NCBI RefSeq assembly: GCF_043290135.1
Contig: NC_134710.1
Coordinates: 140,620,332-140,684,331, forward strand
Origin: Rhipicephalus microplus
Taxonomy: Eukaryota > Arthropoda > Arachnida > Ixodida > Ixodidae
DNA: 64,000 nucleotides
Direction: 5' to 3'
This document shows positions 27,034-37,400 of this stretch, one piece after another. The notes below the pieces were generated by a model. It saw only the letters and a list, made by a program, of their open reading frames with translations, was not told where the DNA came from and did no database searches. The stretch's first letter is position 1. Each line of letters begins with the position of its first letter. The position numbers were made by a program, and so were the translations under genes.

Positions 27034-27828
27034 GTTAGTAAAAATTACTCCATTGTCAAAACTAGCAACCGTTGTTTCATCCAGCTGACGTGCCCCACAT
27101 GTCTGAATAAGTTGTACTTTTTTGTTCAAGATGTTGTATGCTCATTGCTGATAATGTGTGGTGATGTGGAATCGAACCCTGGGCCGAACACAGAGGAGCT
27201 TTTGCGCCAAATCCTTGATGGTCAAAAAACCATGCAAGCAAGGCTTGACACTATTGAATCCAAGGTCGAAAATTCGACAGCAGCATTTACAGAACTCACA
27301 AGCAAAATTTCCAGCCTTGAGGCAACTATCCAGACCATACAAACCAAACTGATCGACCTCGAAGACAGGAGCAGACGCAATAATCTTCTTGTGTTCGGTT
27401 TACCGGAACGTCCTGATGAAACATTCCAGTCACTAACAAATTCGGTGGTTTCTGAAATATTTGAAAACATGCTCGGTGTAAAGGTGTCAACAGTCGAAAG
27501 AATTCACCGAATAGGACAAAAGAGGCGAAACAAAAACAGACCGGTAGTGCTCCGGTTAATTGATCACCGTGAAAAAATTAATGTACTCAGAAACTGCTCT
27601 AAACTGAAGGGAAAAGATATCTCAGTTGCCGAAGACTTTTCACCAGAAACTAGGCAGACCAGGAGGTACTTATGGGAAAGCACTGCAAATATCAGGAAAA
27701 AGGGCGAGAAAGTGAAACTTGTACACGACAAAGTCATCATAAATGGAGATACATATGCTTGGGATGCTGCTGAGATGAAAAGAATTCCCGTTTTAGCAGC
27801 CAACAAAAAATCTAGGAAGAAACAGTGA
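27007..27828 (+). CDS. LINE ORF1 protein with N-terminal 2A-like motif, coiled coil and RRM-like domain
   Basis: 273 codons from the ATG in the last partial monomer; upstream in-frame ATGs exist in each monomer. Residues 1-49 form a short leader with a hydrophobic end (LYFFVQDVVCSLLIM). Residues 51-60 are CGDVESNPGP, a canonical 2A-like motif at which the ribosome is expected to skip the Gly59-Pro60 bond. Residues 63-121 are heptad-like (LLRQILDG, LDTIESKV, ISSLEATIQTIQTKL), consistent with a trimeric or dimeric coiled coil. Residues 126-190 (NNLLVFGLPE to VVLRLIDHREK) resemble the RRM of L1-type ORF1p (Transposase_22), and 195-255 the following C-terminal domain. The likely role is RNA binding and chaperoning of the element RNA. 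The stop is UGA, followed in frame by ORF2. Confidence 0.85.
   Translation: MNPFLYFMQVSKNYSIVKTSNRCFIQLTCPTCLNKLYFFVQDVVCSLLIMCGDVESNPGPNTEELLRQILDGQKTMQARLDTIESKVENSTAAFTELTSKISSLEATIQTIQTKLIDLEDRSRRNNLLVFGLPERPDETFQSLTNSVVSEIFENMLGVKVSTVERIHRIGQKRRNKNRPVVLRLIDHREKINVLRNCSKLKGKDISVAEDFSPETRQTRRYLWESTANIRKKGEKVKLVHDKVIINGDTYAWDAAEMKRIPVLAANKKSRKKQ
27160..27186 (+). other. 2A-like ribosome-skipping motif
   Basis: Encodes GDVESNPGP, matching the D-V/I-E-x-N-P-G|P consensus of 2A peptides in full, preceded by LLIMC, a typical upstream context. 2A-like motifs are known in several APE-type LINEs of invertebrates (sea urchin, molluscs, amphioxus) and in trypanosome L1Tc. I am not aware of one described for this tick element. 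Confidence 0.9.
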
Positions 27829-30615
27829 ACTTCTTCGGTCACTCAAAAATACTTCCGCATCATTAATCTGAACGCTCGCAGCATCGTAAACAAAGTTAGC
27901 GACTTGCAAAGTATTATAGTGGCGCATGAGCCGCATGTCGTAATAATATCTGAAACTTGGCTGCACTCAGGTATCTTAGACTTCGAGATAACACCACCAG
28001 GGTACAAAATATATAGGAAGGACCGAGATTCCCGAGGGGGCGGAGTCGCTCTGTTGTTTCAAGAGTCCATGCATGTTCAAAGATCCCCTGACATAGCAGA
28101 CACCGAATGCGTCATTGCGAAAGTCTTTTTAAACGACTTCCATCTCGTAATCGCCGGTTTTTACCGCCCACCAAACTGTGACATATTTTTTGATAATTTG
28201 AATGAATTTTTGTGTACAGCTGGCACGCATTGTAAGAACATTTTGCTTGCTGGTGATTTCAACGCCCCGTCAGTTGACTGGTCAACTGATTTCCCTAATG
28301 CTCTTTGCGCAGCAGCAGAACCTTTAACCGATATCGTTCTTTTTCATGGGCTGACGCAACTAGTAAAACAACCGACTCGCGCACTTAACATATTAGATCT
28401 TTTCCTGGTAAACGACCACGTCCTCAAGCGCAATCCGAGAGTCGACATATTTGAGGGAATTTCAGATCACAGAATGGCATCTCTTACGTTAGAGTTAAAC
28501 TTCCGATTAAAACCATCTAAAAGCCAACACTTAATTCCTGTGTACTCACATGCTAGCGACGTCGACATACTTGATGCTTTAGATAATGAGTTTTCCAAAT
28601 TTGTATGTCTTTCGGAATCACATGATGGCTCTGTTCATAGCTTATGGTGCTTCTTTAAAAAACTTGTTCACAACTGTATCGACAATTTTGTGCCCAAAAA
28701 GCGAAAATATGTGTGTGAAACGAATCCGTGGATGACAAGAAACCTTGTGCGTCTTGGGCGAAAATTAAAAAAAGTGAGAAAGCAGCATACGGTACGACCA
28801 TCAAAAGCAAACTCTGATAAGCTAACCAACCTGCGCCGACAGCTTAAAAACGGCATATTAAAAGCTAAAGATCACTATCAAAATGTATCACTGAAAAACT
28901 TTCTTGAGTCATCCCCGGATAAGTTCTGGAGATATCTATCGCCAAAGAAGACCCACGTGTCTGATATTTGTGTTGATGGTATCATGTTGACTGACAAACT
29001 CAGAATTGCAAATGCACTGAACGAGTACTTCTGCTCCGCGTTCACGAGTGATGATGGCAAGATACCACGCATATCTGTTCTAGACGCTACTCCGCCCATA
29101 AGCTCCCTCGACATAAACGAAGCGGGAGTACTGTCCTTGCTTCTTGGCATTGACGTGAAAAAATCGCCAGGCGTCGATGAAATACCTAATGCTTTCCTCC
29201 GGAGATATGCGGAATGGTGCGCCAAATATCTGTGCATTATTTTCAACAAATCACTTTCACGTGCAGAAATACCACACGACTGGAAGCATGCAAAGATTAT
29301 TCCCATCCCTAAATCAGAGGACCGCTCACTGCTGTCCTCCTACCGCCCTATCTCTCTTCTTTGTACCTCATCGAAACTGATGGAGCACATTATATTTAAG
29401 CACATTTCAGTCTTCATTGAAAATAATGGCCTCTGCGACACACGTCAACACGGCTTCCGTCGCGGAATGTCAACCGTAACGCAACTACTGGAAACCGTAC
29501 ATGAAATTGCGGCAACACTGGACAGCCAAGGTCAAATTGACATAATATTTTTGGATTTTGAAAAGGCCTTTGACCGTGTATCCCATCAAAAGTTGCTATT
29601 AAAACTAAAACCCATTCTCAAAAACGACCAGCTACTTCAATGGACAGAGGCGTATCTGACAAACAGGCGGCAAACAGTCGTTGTCGACGACGCAAAGTCG
29701 GACTCATCTGATGTGCGGTCTGGAATACCACAGGGATCAGTCTTGGGTCCCCTGTTTTTTCTACTGTTCATTAATGACATAGTGCAACACATACCAGTTA
29801 AAATTCGGTTGTTTGCAGACGACTGCATACTCTACAATGAAATCCACAGCGAGGCAGATCAGGCTATCCTAAATTCATCTTTATCAGTTATAGCTACTTG
29901 GTGCTTAGAATGGCAAATGAGCATTAACCTCAGAAAAACAGTATCGATGACCATAACACGCAAACAGAAGTCATTACCTTTTGTGTACAGCATTAATGGC
30001 CATAACTTATCGTCTGTCACGCAATATAAATACCTCGGTTTAGTGATCACGTCGGACCTTAGGTGGAGTAACCATGTAGCTCACATTAAAAATAAGGCCA
30101 TGAAGAAACTTGGATACCTGAGAAGAACCTTGGCTAAATCTACGAGCAATATAAAATTGTTGGCCTACAAGACATTCATAAGACCATTACTAGAATACGC
30201 TACTCCTGTCTGGGGCCCTTACACCCAATCAAACGTAAGCGAAATCGAAAACATACAGCGGAAAGCAGTCAGATTTATCTTTAATTCTTACCGTCGTCAT
30301 ACATCCGTCAGTGCTCTTTTACAGGACGCGAACCTCGAAACTCTAGAGGTACGACGCTATCGAGACAGGCTCAAGATGTTATACCTGATTTATCGACAAC
30401 ATGTCAAAATAGATAGGGAATTGTATATTAAACCGTGTAGTAGGCGCCCAACCCGTTCATCTCATTCGTTCAAACTAATCGAATACTCGTGCCGAACCAA
30501 CATGTTCAAAAAATCGTTCTTCCCTCGTACAATCCATGAATGGAACGCATTGCCTGAAAATGTATTACAGAGCCCAACCATGTCGTCGTTTATGCACGCT
30601 CTCGCTCATCTATGA
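27829..30615 (+). CDS. LINE ORF2: APE-type endonuclease and reverse transcriptase
   Basis: 928 codons open from immediately after the ORF1 UGA. Endonuclease motifs: LNARSIVNK (residues 14-22), SETWL with the catalytic Glu (41-45), RGGGVALL (about 69-76), FYRPPN (about 111-116), GDFN (142-145) and SDHR (212-215). Polymerase motifs: KKSPGVDEIPNAF (about 444-456), SYRPISLLCTSSKLMEHI, LDFEKAFDRVSH with catalytic Asp (575-586), SGIPQGSVLGPLFFLLFIND (about 631-650), LFADDCILY (661-669), YKYLGLVITSDLRW, and a terminal WNALP block near 905. All catalytic residues I can check are present. There is no RNase H. The first in-frame ATG (28069) lies inside the endonuclease, so AUG initiation there would lose its first motifs; translation probably depends on UGA readthrough, reinitiation or a non-AUG start (TTG at 27904). 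Confidence 0.9.
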   Translation, partial: TSSVTQKYFRIINLNARSIVNKVSDLQSIIVAHEPHVVIISETWLHSGILDFEITPPGYKIYRKDRDSRGGGVALLFQESMHVQRSPDIADTECVIAKVFLNDFHLVIAGFYRPPNCDIFFDNLNEFLCTAGTHCKNILLAGDFNAPSVDWSTDFPNALCAAAEPLTDIVLFHGLTQLVKQPTRALNILDLFLVNDHVLKRNPRVDIFEGISDHRMASLTLELNFRLKPSKSQHLIPVYSHASDVDILDALDNEFSKFVCLSESHDGSVHSLWCFFKKLVHNCIDNFVPKKRKYVCETNPWMTRNLVRLGRKLKKVRKQHTVRPSKANSDKLTNLRRQLKNGILKAKDHYQNVSLKNFLESSPDKFWRYLSPKKTHVSDICVDGIMLTDKLRIANALNEYFCSAFTSDDGKIPRISVLDATPPISSLDINEAGVLSLLLGIDVKKSPGVDEIPNAFLRRYAEWCAKYLCIIFNKSLSRAEIPHDWKHAKIIPIPKSEDRSLLSSYRPISLLCTSSKLMEHIIFKHISVFIENNGLCDTRQHGFRRGMSTVTQLLETVHEIAATLDSQGQIDIIFLDFEKAFDRVSHQKLLLKLKPILKNDQLLQWTEAYLTNRRQTVVVDDAKSDSSDVRSGIPQGSVLGPLFFLLFINDIVQHIPVKIRLFADDCILYNEIHSEADQAILNSSLSVIATWCLEWQMSINLRKTVSMTITRKQKSLPFVYSINGHNLSSVTQYKYLGLVITSDLRWSNHVAHIKNKAMKKLGYLRRTLAKSTSNIKLLAYKTFIRPLLEYATPVWGPYTQSNVSEIENIQRKAVRFIFNSYRRHTSVSALLQDANLETLEVRRYRDRLKMLYLIYRQHVKIDRELYIKPCSRRPTRSSHSFKLIEYSCRTNMFKKSFFPRTIHEWNALPENVLQSPTMSSFMHALAHL

Positions 30616-31041
30616 CCGAGATGTTTCCTGTGGCGTCTGTCGCTTTCCAGATGGCGTGCGACATTGAAACAAAATCATTACACCCTTCTTATCGTTGTCG
30701 AGCAGACTACTGCGTGAACATGCGCTCTTTTGCACATTCTTCTCTTTTTTTTCCCCTTGTAGTTATTTTATTTGTCCTAAACTGAAACATTTTTTCACCC
30801 TGTGGTCCATGTATTTTCTTACCAGTATTTTCAACTGTATTATCGTGTGTGTTTTACTGGAACCTGTTGTTTCTTGTTTCACATACTGAAAAGATTGTTC
30901 AACACTGTTTTTAGTTTTATTCCACAGATTTGTTTGGAACCGTTCTCACAGATTGTTCATCATTTTCTTCTGTGTACAATCCACTCCTGCCTATGGCTTG
31001 TAAAGCAAGTTGGCAGTATTAAAATAAATAAATAAATAAAA
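30616..31041 (+). other. 3' UTR and tail of the LINE
   Basis: T-rich sequence without coding frames ending CAAGTTGGCAGTATTAAAA and then (TAAA)n. The tail type matches that of the truncated LINE end at 19.6 kb and is close to the (TAAAA)n of the one at 0.3 kb. Confidence 0.8.
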
Positions 31042-32286
31042 ATATATACGAATAGGCGCAGGTGGCGTTCACTGACTTCTCTGAGTGTTCAAATATAGAA
31101 AATTTTGAATTTAATCTACGAATATTTGAAAGAAAAGAATGCCTCTGAAATACTCCATATGAAGTATATTCGTTAATTCCTTCGAATAAAAAAATTGCCT
31201 CATTACGAGCCAAAATAAAATTTCTAGTTGCTTGCATGGAGTTTGTGTTGGAAAAAGAGCATTTTTTTTTAACTGTCTGATATATGTATGTATGCATGTA
31301 CGTACCAATCAGCAGCGCAAGGCATTATACGTGTATGGGGCCGTGCGCAACTGAGTAGCCGTTCAACATAGAAACATGTAAATAAAAAAAAGGTGCTTTC
31401 AGATACATAGTTTGTGTATACTGTTTAAAATACGGTAACAAATCAAGGAAGTAGCCCACACTCACGTATTATTTTCGCTCTGTAGGCCGCGGGAAGACAA
31501 AGCCTTGTGCCAGGACCCAGGATTCAAGAATTTGCTTGCCATGCACAACTGAAGCCTCTTCTTGACTTCAGCAGTGTTGCGCTTCGATAGCGTTTATATG
31601 TCTGGGAGGACATGCAATAGTTACCTGTCTGTGCGGTCTTGTTGTCCATTCCAATGAGTGATAAATAATCGTTCGTGAATGCGACGCTCAACCGACATTG
31701 AGCGCACTGAAGTCGTTTCACCGAGGGAGAATCTGAGTGGCAAGATACCCCGCTCACGCACAGTGCAGTGATTTGGAAATTCATAGCAGCACTGGCGAAC
31801 CAGCCTCCTGCAACACATAGAAATTCACTATCGATTTCAGCGCGTAAATGCGTCGTTTAAGGAGGCCGTAATGGAGCAGCTATACGCGCCGCGGTTTTCG
31901 CAACGCGTGGACAGATGGCCGAGCAGATGGCTCGTGTACGCGATGGCGCGGATCTGTGCCGTGATGGAGAATGGATGCCAAGACGGCTACCCGCTCCGAG
32001 AAAACGCTCGGGGCGAAAGGCACGCAGGGCGACGCCGGGTCCATCTACGTGGACGGTATGCGTATCGTCCCTTACATCCCCCGTGATCGGGATGAGAAAG
32101 TTGACCGCATGTGGCAAGACGGCGGAATATGCCCCGTGGTGCGACTCAGTGGCTTTGAGAAACTGTCTCTCAGGTCGTAATATATAGCGCCATGTTCGCG
32201 CAATGCACTGCTTCATTTGTTTGCCCCCTTTTAGCGGAGTCAAGACTCGCACCGACTTCTCCCCGTTAGAAGTGAAAAATGGCGTG
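31042..32286. other. No recognised gene; CpG-rich open frames at 31860-32190
   Basis: AT-rich to about 31850. Then a short CpG-rich stretch is open in several frames, for instance plus 31971-32180 (SIYVDGMRIVPYIPRD) and minus 31857-32252. One might be an exon, but I see no convincing splice-site pair and no known family. Confidence 0.3.
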
Positions 32287-32400
32287 CACGTTAAGGACGT
32301 TAAAAGGGCATGGTAAAGAGCACCAGATTGTCGAAATTTCTGGAGCCCTCCGCTACGACGTCTCTCATCATAGTATTTAGATTATACTTTTGACGTGTCA
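32287..32400 (+). mobile_element. Ruka-type SINE body fragment
   Basis: GTGCACGTTAAgGA, then GATTGTCGAAATTTCTGGAG, then CCCTCCGCTACGACGTCTCTC match the SINE body, followed by decayed tail sequence. The tRNA-like head is missing. Confidence 0.65.
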
Positions 32401-33089
32401 CGTTCATGTGCCAAACAGAAAACAGCAGCCAAAATATTTTAAAATTATTTTAGTGCAGTTAACCCAACCAAGGTCAACGCTGTGCTCGTGGCGTCCCTGT
32501 GTCCTCTGTTTCCTTAACAAAGGCACTGAAACAGTAGAATCAATTATCCACATCTAAGCGTATACCCAGTGTCAAGCTGCCAATAAAACGTTATAATTAG
32601 GTGCTAGTGCCCTTGAAAAAAAAACATTAAAATTTGCTACACGTGCTTCCTTACATATAAAAATTTGGCTAATCCCACGCACCACGGGAATCGATGTAGT
32701 GCGAAGCATGTGGTTTGAAGGGGATTGTGGTGCAAGTTTTGATTGAGAGAAACGTTACAGAAGGACTCTAAAGATATGTACCAACATTTTACGCACAGAT
32801 ATATGTTGAACAGTCGCATATGTTTTATATTACCAGTTGTGTACAGTTGCGTAACAATGTCAACAGTAACATTGGTATTACCAAGACCACAATCGCTTGA
32901 CTGATATCTATATCACCGGTGCTTTCGAGGATGGTTGCTCTGCTGGATAGTGCTATGCACACCAATTTCAGTGGGTGGCGCTTTATTACAATTGAGGTAA
33001 CCCGACGTGACGCCTGTTTGATGGGAGGACATTTGTGATAGCGAGCCCTGCAACAATGCACAATAGACGTTTCACCAACGTTACGCTTG
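32401..33089. other. No recognised feature
   Basis: AT-rich, only short open frames, no clear repeat. Confidence 0.4.
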
Positions 33090-33450
33090 CATATAGGGTC
33101 CCTTTTCTAAGCAGCTTCGAGACCTGGCGTGCCTCTGCCGCAGAATACTTGATTGTCCCACAGATTGCTTGGGTTCGATTCCTGTTGGGATCCTGGTATA
33201 TGTACTTTGCATTAATTGGGTCAACGTTGCCGATGTCAGTTTTTCTTAGCACTCTCGCATTTTAGTTACGTATGTCTGTTCTCACCGTTCATGGATCACT
33301 TGTGGCGCTTACCTCGACCCGTGAAATGCGGGTATGTGCCACACGTGTTTGGAGGTAAGGATTTGACGACGTATGCGAGAGAATTTTCCCACTATGTCGT
33401 AAGAGGACAGTCACATTCGACAAATCCTCTTATCCTCTCATACTAGTTTT
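33090..33450 (+). mobile_element. tRNA-derived SINE, third family
   Basis: A tRNA-like head with a good B box (GGGTTCGATTCC, 33171-33182) and an A-box-like GACCTGGCGTGCCTCTGCCG about 50 bases before. The body continues with TTAATTGGGTCAACGTTGCC and TCTCGCATTTTAGTTACGTA and a region ending near CATACTAGTTTTGGTCTAC. It shares no body sequence with the Ruka-type SINE. The body limits are approximate and partly from memory of similar tick repeats. Confidence 0.5.
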
Positions 33451-33504
33451 GGTCTACAGTCTACCCCAAGTTAAAAAGGCGATCACGAGAGCACCCAGAA
33501 GTAG

Positions 33505-33505
<1 letters not shown>

Positions 33506-33594
<89 letters not shown>
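33506..33594. repeat. (GATA)n microsatellite
   Basis: About 88 bases of uninterrupted GATA. Confidence 0.95.
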
Positions 33595-35898
33595 AATGCT
33601 TGAAGTGCTCTCAGTTCTATAAGGAAAAACTTTGCATTTAACAATCACATCATTTAAACACACTCATCTTCACATTATAATGATTGTACTTGATTTCTGG
33701 TTTCAGGTGGGCACTGAAGATTAGCATAACAAAGGTATTTTCAATGGCGACCTCAATGACACGAAATAGAACCCAACAGTTACGAAAAAAAAAAGAGAAA
33801 CAGAATGATGTCAGCATATATTAAATCGATTAGCCACTGAGTATAAGTACAACGGTTTTGCATGAGTTGCTATCACAGGTTGTTTGTATACAACTCATAA
33901 CGGCAATTTTAATAACTTAAATGAGAAAAGAAAACACGTTAGTTTGACGTGCCTTTAGGTGCACGAGCGTGCGAGATATGGAATGGGAGAGACGTGCTGT
34001 TCTGATTGCGTATACTAAGCGCAATGGTGGTTCAGATCAATGATTGTAAAAAAAAAATGAAATTGTCTTTCTGCATAGACGGAATCTTAAACTCCCCCCC
34101 CCCCCCCCCCTTTTTTTTTTGAAAGGAGCACGTTTGAGTTGTTATTGTGGAATGCGCCAGGTAACGAGCGCAACCTGCTCTTGGGTGATGATACGCCCCC
34201 TGTATACAGGTTCTTCGAATGTGACGGTACAGTCGCGAACTAAGCAGCATTTTCAGGCCACTTGCGTGGTTGGAAGCACAACTGAAATCGTTGCGCAGAC
34301 TGTGTGCACCACGGCCAGTGTGAGTGAGCTACACTGGCCTCAATCGTGGCCCATTATCAACTTTCACTGGAACCCACGCGGCTAAACGGTTTAAAGGACT
34401 GTTTACGAGTTAAGTGCCCATCTTGAATTGCCCATGGGCGTCAAGGTGTTGACGAAGCGCAAACCAGGAATGTCGGCAAAAAGAACAACGACCGCGAATG
34501 GTTACGCAGTCGGAGCATCGCAGGGCTCACGCAGACCAACTTACCCAAAAAGAAGTGGAATCGGGATGGTCCTTGAATCCTCTTCTCTTCCTTTGGGCAC
34601 AAGACACATTTTTTTCTTTTCATTTCTTTTTGTTGTATTTGACGCAAATACTTAAACGGGGAATACGATAGACACACTATACTTCTTAAGTACATTAAGC
34701 CCGTCGCCAAATAGCCAAAAACGTGACTCGTTGATTAACGCAACTTTCTAACGGCATGCTTGTTACCGTCGGCATTTTCGTGATTGCGTTGTATGGCCCC
34801 GCCATCAATGGGTAGACTTGGTTTTATATTTATTAATACGATTAATCGCACCGATAAAACGTGTATACGTTGGAGTTTGAATATGCTGAGAAAGGCTATG
34901 CATTCCGACTGTCTAATTATAACAGGAGTTTGCAGGCATGCAGCACAAAACATTGAATATTTTTTCACACGAAATTTTCGCTTTCACTTCTTTCATTTAT
35001 ACCAGCTCTCGAATGATTGTTGTTTGAAGCTAACACATAAATTTGTCGCATGATGGGTTGTGTCGTATAGTCATTCTAATTACCTTAGAGAGAGAGAGAG
35101 AGACCATTCGTTCTACAATAAAACACACACAAAGTGCTAGCTGGTTTTGACCCTGGCAACTTTCTAGTACTAAGGCTTCCCATATAGTACACGAAATAAA
35201 ACAGCTGCGTAAGGATCGAGCGCTTGAAACGTGCTGACACAGTTCGTCCTGCACGAATTCAAGCAGCGACAAACGACTCTAAACAGACCGAATATACTGC
35301 TAGAGAGGCACGATATGTTTCGGGTAAAAACACCACCTGTGCTGAACGTGAAGGCGGGGCGCACTTTTTACGCTGGACCTTCGAGAAAAAAAAATAAAAA
35401 TAAATAAATCATAGCACGAAGGTCCCACGACATTCCAGATGATTCGAAAGGGAAACATTATGCAAGATTGCTCCCACGTCTACATTAGAGGTCCCCTTCT
35501 TTTTCAATGACAGGGCTGTGTATATACATGGTATGACACGTTTATACTGGCTTGAACTTGGCTTGGACTATCTTGTATGCAGCAGTGTTTATGTTGAGAT
35601 ATTGATTGGCGTTCAGAAATAATTACATAGATTCCAGTTAGTTACAAATACACTTTTGTTCGAAGAATTTGATCATTTCACGAAGCGATGAGCTTCCTTG
35701 GTTTTGTGATTCAGGGGATAATCAAAATAGGATGTTAAGCTTCGGGTGGACAGATTTCACGCAGAGACAAGCTGAAGTAAGCGGTACACTTTAGGGGGAG
35801 CTAGTCGATGCAAATATTTTTTTTTCATTTGAAAAAAAAAATAGTTAGGATATTTTTTCACTTTTATCGTAACAGCAGTTGTAACTGTCAATGCAATT
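33595..35898. other. No recognised gene
   Basis: AT-rich with a C-run then T-run at about 34095-34120, (GA)n at about 35088-35102, and A-runs near 35385 and 35836. Open frames (for example minus 34735-34968 and 35030-35272) show no recognisable motif. Confidence 0.35.
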
Positions 35899-36025
35899 CT
35901 GGGGTTTCAACCTCGATATAATTACAAGACACACCGCAGAGGATTATTATTGACGAGCTGAGGTTATCTTAAAGTGGACCTGAATGGCCATACTCAGGTG
36001 CTCTCGCACTTCGCCCCCATCAAGA
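35899..36025 (-). mobile_element. Old, degraded SINE body fragment
   Basis: The order of GGGGTTTcAACcTCG, ATAATTAcaAGAcac, CGcAGaGGAtTatt, then GGTGCTCTCGCACTTCGCCCCCATC follows a tick SINE body read on the minus strand (a variant whose body contains the CTCTCGCATTTCGCCCCC block), but with many substitutions. The head is absent. Confidence 0.4.
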
Positions 36026-36144
36026 TGCTGGATCTCGAACTCTTTTTAAACTTTACTCTTGAACTTCTGCTTGAAATCATGAACTCCTTTTTGAACTTCT
36101 TTTTGAACTCCACCCTTACCCTTCCCGTGTACAATCCTAATCAG

Positions 36145-37400
36145 CTCTTGCTTAAAGTGCCAGATATAGCCAGGAGACCACACATTCTTCATATAGTTTC
36201 CTGGATATACCCAGCATTCAACCAGCACCTGACTAAGAGTATAGAATAGCGCGCAGATAAGTGCACTAGTGAGTCATCTGATGTAAACAGAGAAAAAGAT
36301 ATTGATTTCTTAAGCACAGTGTCATAAGCCTTTTTAAGGTTTTGTTTTAGCTTCCAGGTTCATTCTGCACATGCTCAATGCAGAAATATGGAGTTCACAC
36401 GTACAGACTGCTCCACTGTTAAAGGGGACACCTCCGTGAGCAGCATGTTTAGATTTCGCTATCTTACGGAACCATAGTGCCTTAGATATGCATAAGACTA
36501 CTGGTGGTTGATAGTTCCGACTCCTCTTGACAGACTGTTGACTTGCACGAAGATTGTTTCTTAATGCACTTGCTCTCAGAGAGCCAGGAATATTGATGGC
36601 GTGCATTCGCGTGTTCCCTTTAACAGTGGACCATACTGTACATTGTTTAAAAATGTAACAATGAATAGTAGCGAGTCAACACCTGCGGTATAACTTTCCT
36701 GCAGCATCGACATAAAATTTTTAATTTCTTTATATTTGTCAAAATATGGGAAAGTAGGCTAAGTTAAAGCCAGCTATCACAACAGCATGATAGTAATGTG
36801 CAACACGCACACACACGCACACGAATACACACACACACGCACACACAAAAAAGAACACTGAGAATAAAAGAAGAAAAAATAATCGAAGGCCCTGTATATA
36901 TATATATATACACTATAGGGCTTATAACGCATGAGCACGGTCTATTTGCTTAAGTAGCCCAGTTAATATTTGTTCTAAGATATATTGCTTCGGTGTCTCT
37001 CCCGAATTCCGAGTGATTAATTCAGCTTGGCCCTTCAGTCTGTACATCCTCCTGATTTGCTCAGATGGCATAGCGACCATTAGAAAAAGCGTAAGTCGTA
37101 AGTTATATTCCCCGATCTATTCAGCTTCGCACTGCGGTGCATACCATCCCCCTGCTTCGTTTAAACGGCAAAGCAAACGGTTCGGTTCGGCGTCGATCCG
37201 TGTACCTGAGAGAAAATTTCTGTACTCACCGAGAAGCGTTTTTCTTTTTTCGAAGGTATTGGTTCCCTTTGTATAACTCCAAGTCAGGTATATATAAACT
37301 AGAATAAAATATATCGCAAGAATACCGTGCACACTGTTTTTTTTTCCTGCCGAGAAAAAAAAAAGAGACGTATGGCAACGTAACTATTCGCTCAACCACT
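36145..37400 (+). repeat. Unclassified element, copy 1 (inverted relative to 48238-49290)
   Basis: Long similarity to the reverse complement of 48238-49290. It includes GCCAGATATAGCCAGGAGAC at the start, AACTTTCCTGCAGCATCGAC at about 36693, a (CA)n/(TA)n stretch with CACTATAGGGCTTATAACGC, CGGTGCATACCATCCCCCTG at about 37134, and AGAGACGTATGGCAACGTAA near 37365. By eye the copies are around 85-90% identical outside indels. No clear coding frame or terminal repeat was found. It contains a MITE at 36404-36638. Confidence 0.8.
36404..36638. mobile_element. 235-bp MITE with TA target-site duplication
   Basis: Ends CAGACTGCTCCACTGTTAAA and, inverted, CAGTATGGTCCACTGTTAAA are terminal inverted repeats of about 29 bp with about five mismatches. 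TA flanks it on both sides (36402-36403 and 36639-36640). The homologous place in the inverted copy near 49030 reads CACACGTACTTTG without the insert (after reverse complementing), so it is an empty site with a single TA. This fits a Tc1/mariner-type non-autonomous transposon. No open frame of note. Confidence 0.8.

Larger units (their letters stand above)
26113..31041 (+). mobile_element. Apparently full-length young LINE with 5' monomers, 2A-bearing ORF1 and intact ORF2
   Basis: Order: a partial monomer start (26113-26130), three 282-bp monomers, a 57-bp fourth partial monomer, ORF1 (27007-27828), ORF2 (27829-30615), a 3' UTR and a tail of (TAAA)n at about 31020-31041. The monomers are nearly identical and ORF2 is uninterrupted over 928 codons, so the copy is likely young. 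ORF2 motifs place it in the CR1/L2/Jockey group of APE-type LINEs; I cannot fix the clade by eye. No target-site duplication is visible because the 5' flank is microsatellite. It could be retrotransposition-competent. Confidence 0.9.

Noticed and set aside
27160..27186. 2A motif as a sign of an endogenous RNA virus
   Set aside because: It sits in frame with an L1-type coiled-coil/RRM ORF1 and is followed by an APE endonuclease and LINE reverse transcriptase. No viral domain is present.
31857..32252. 131-codon minus-strand open frame as a gene
   Set aside because: Three frames are open at once in a CpG-rich patch, and I found no convincing splice sites or homology.
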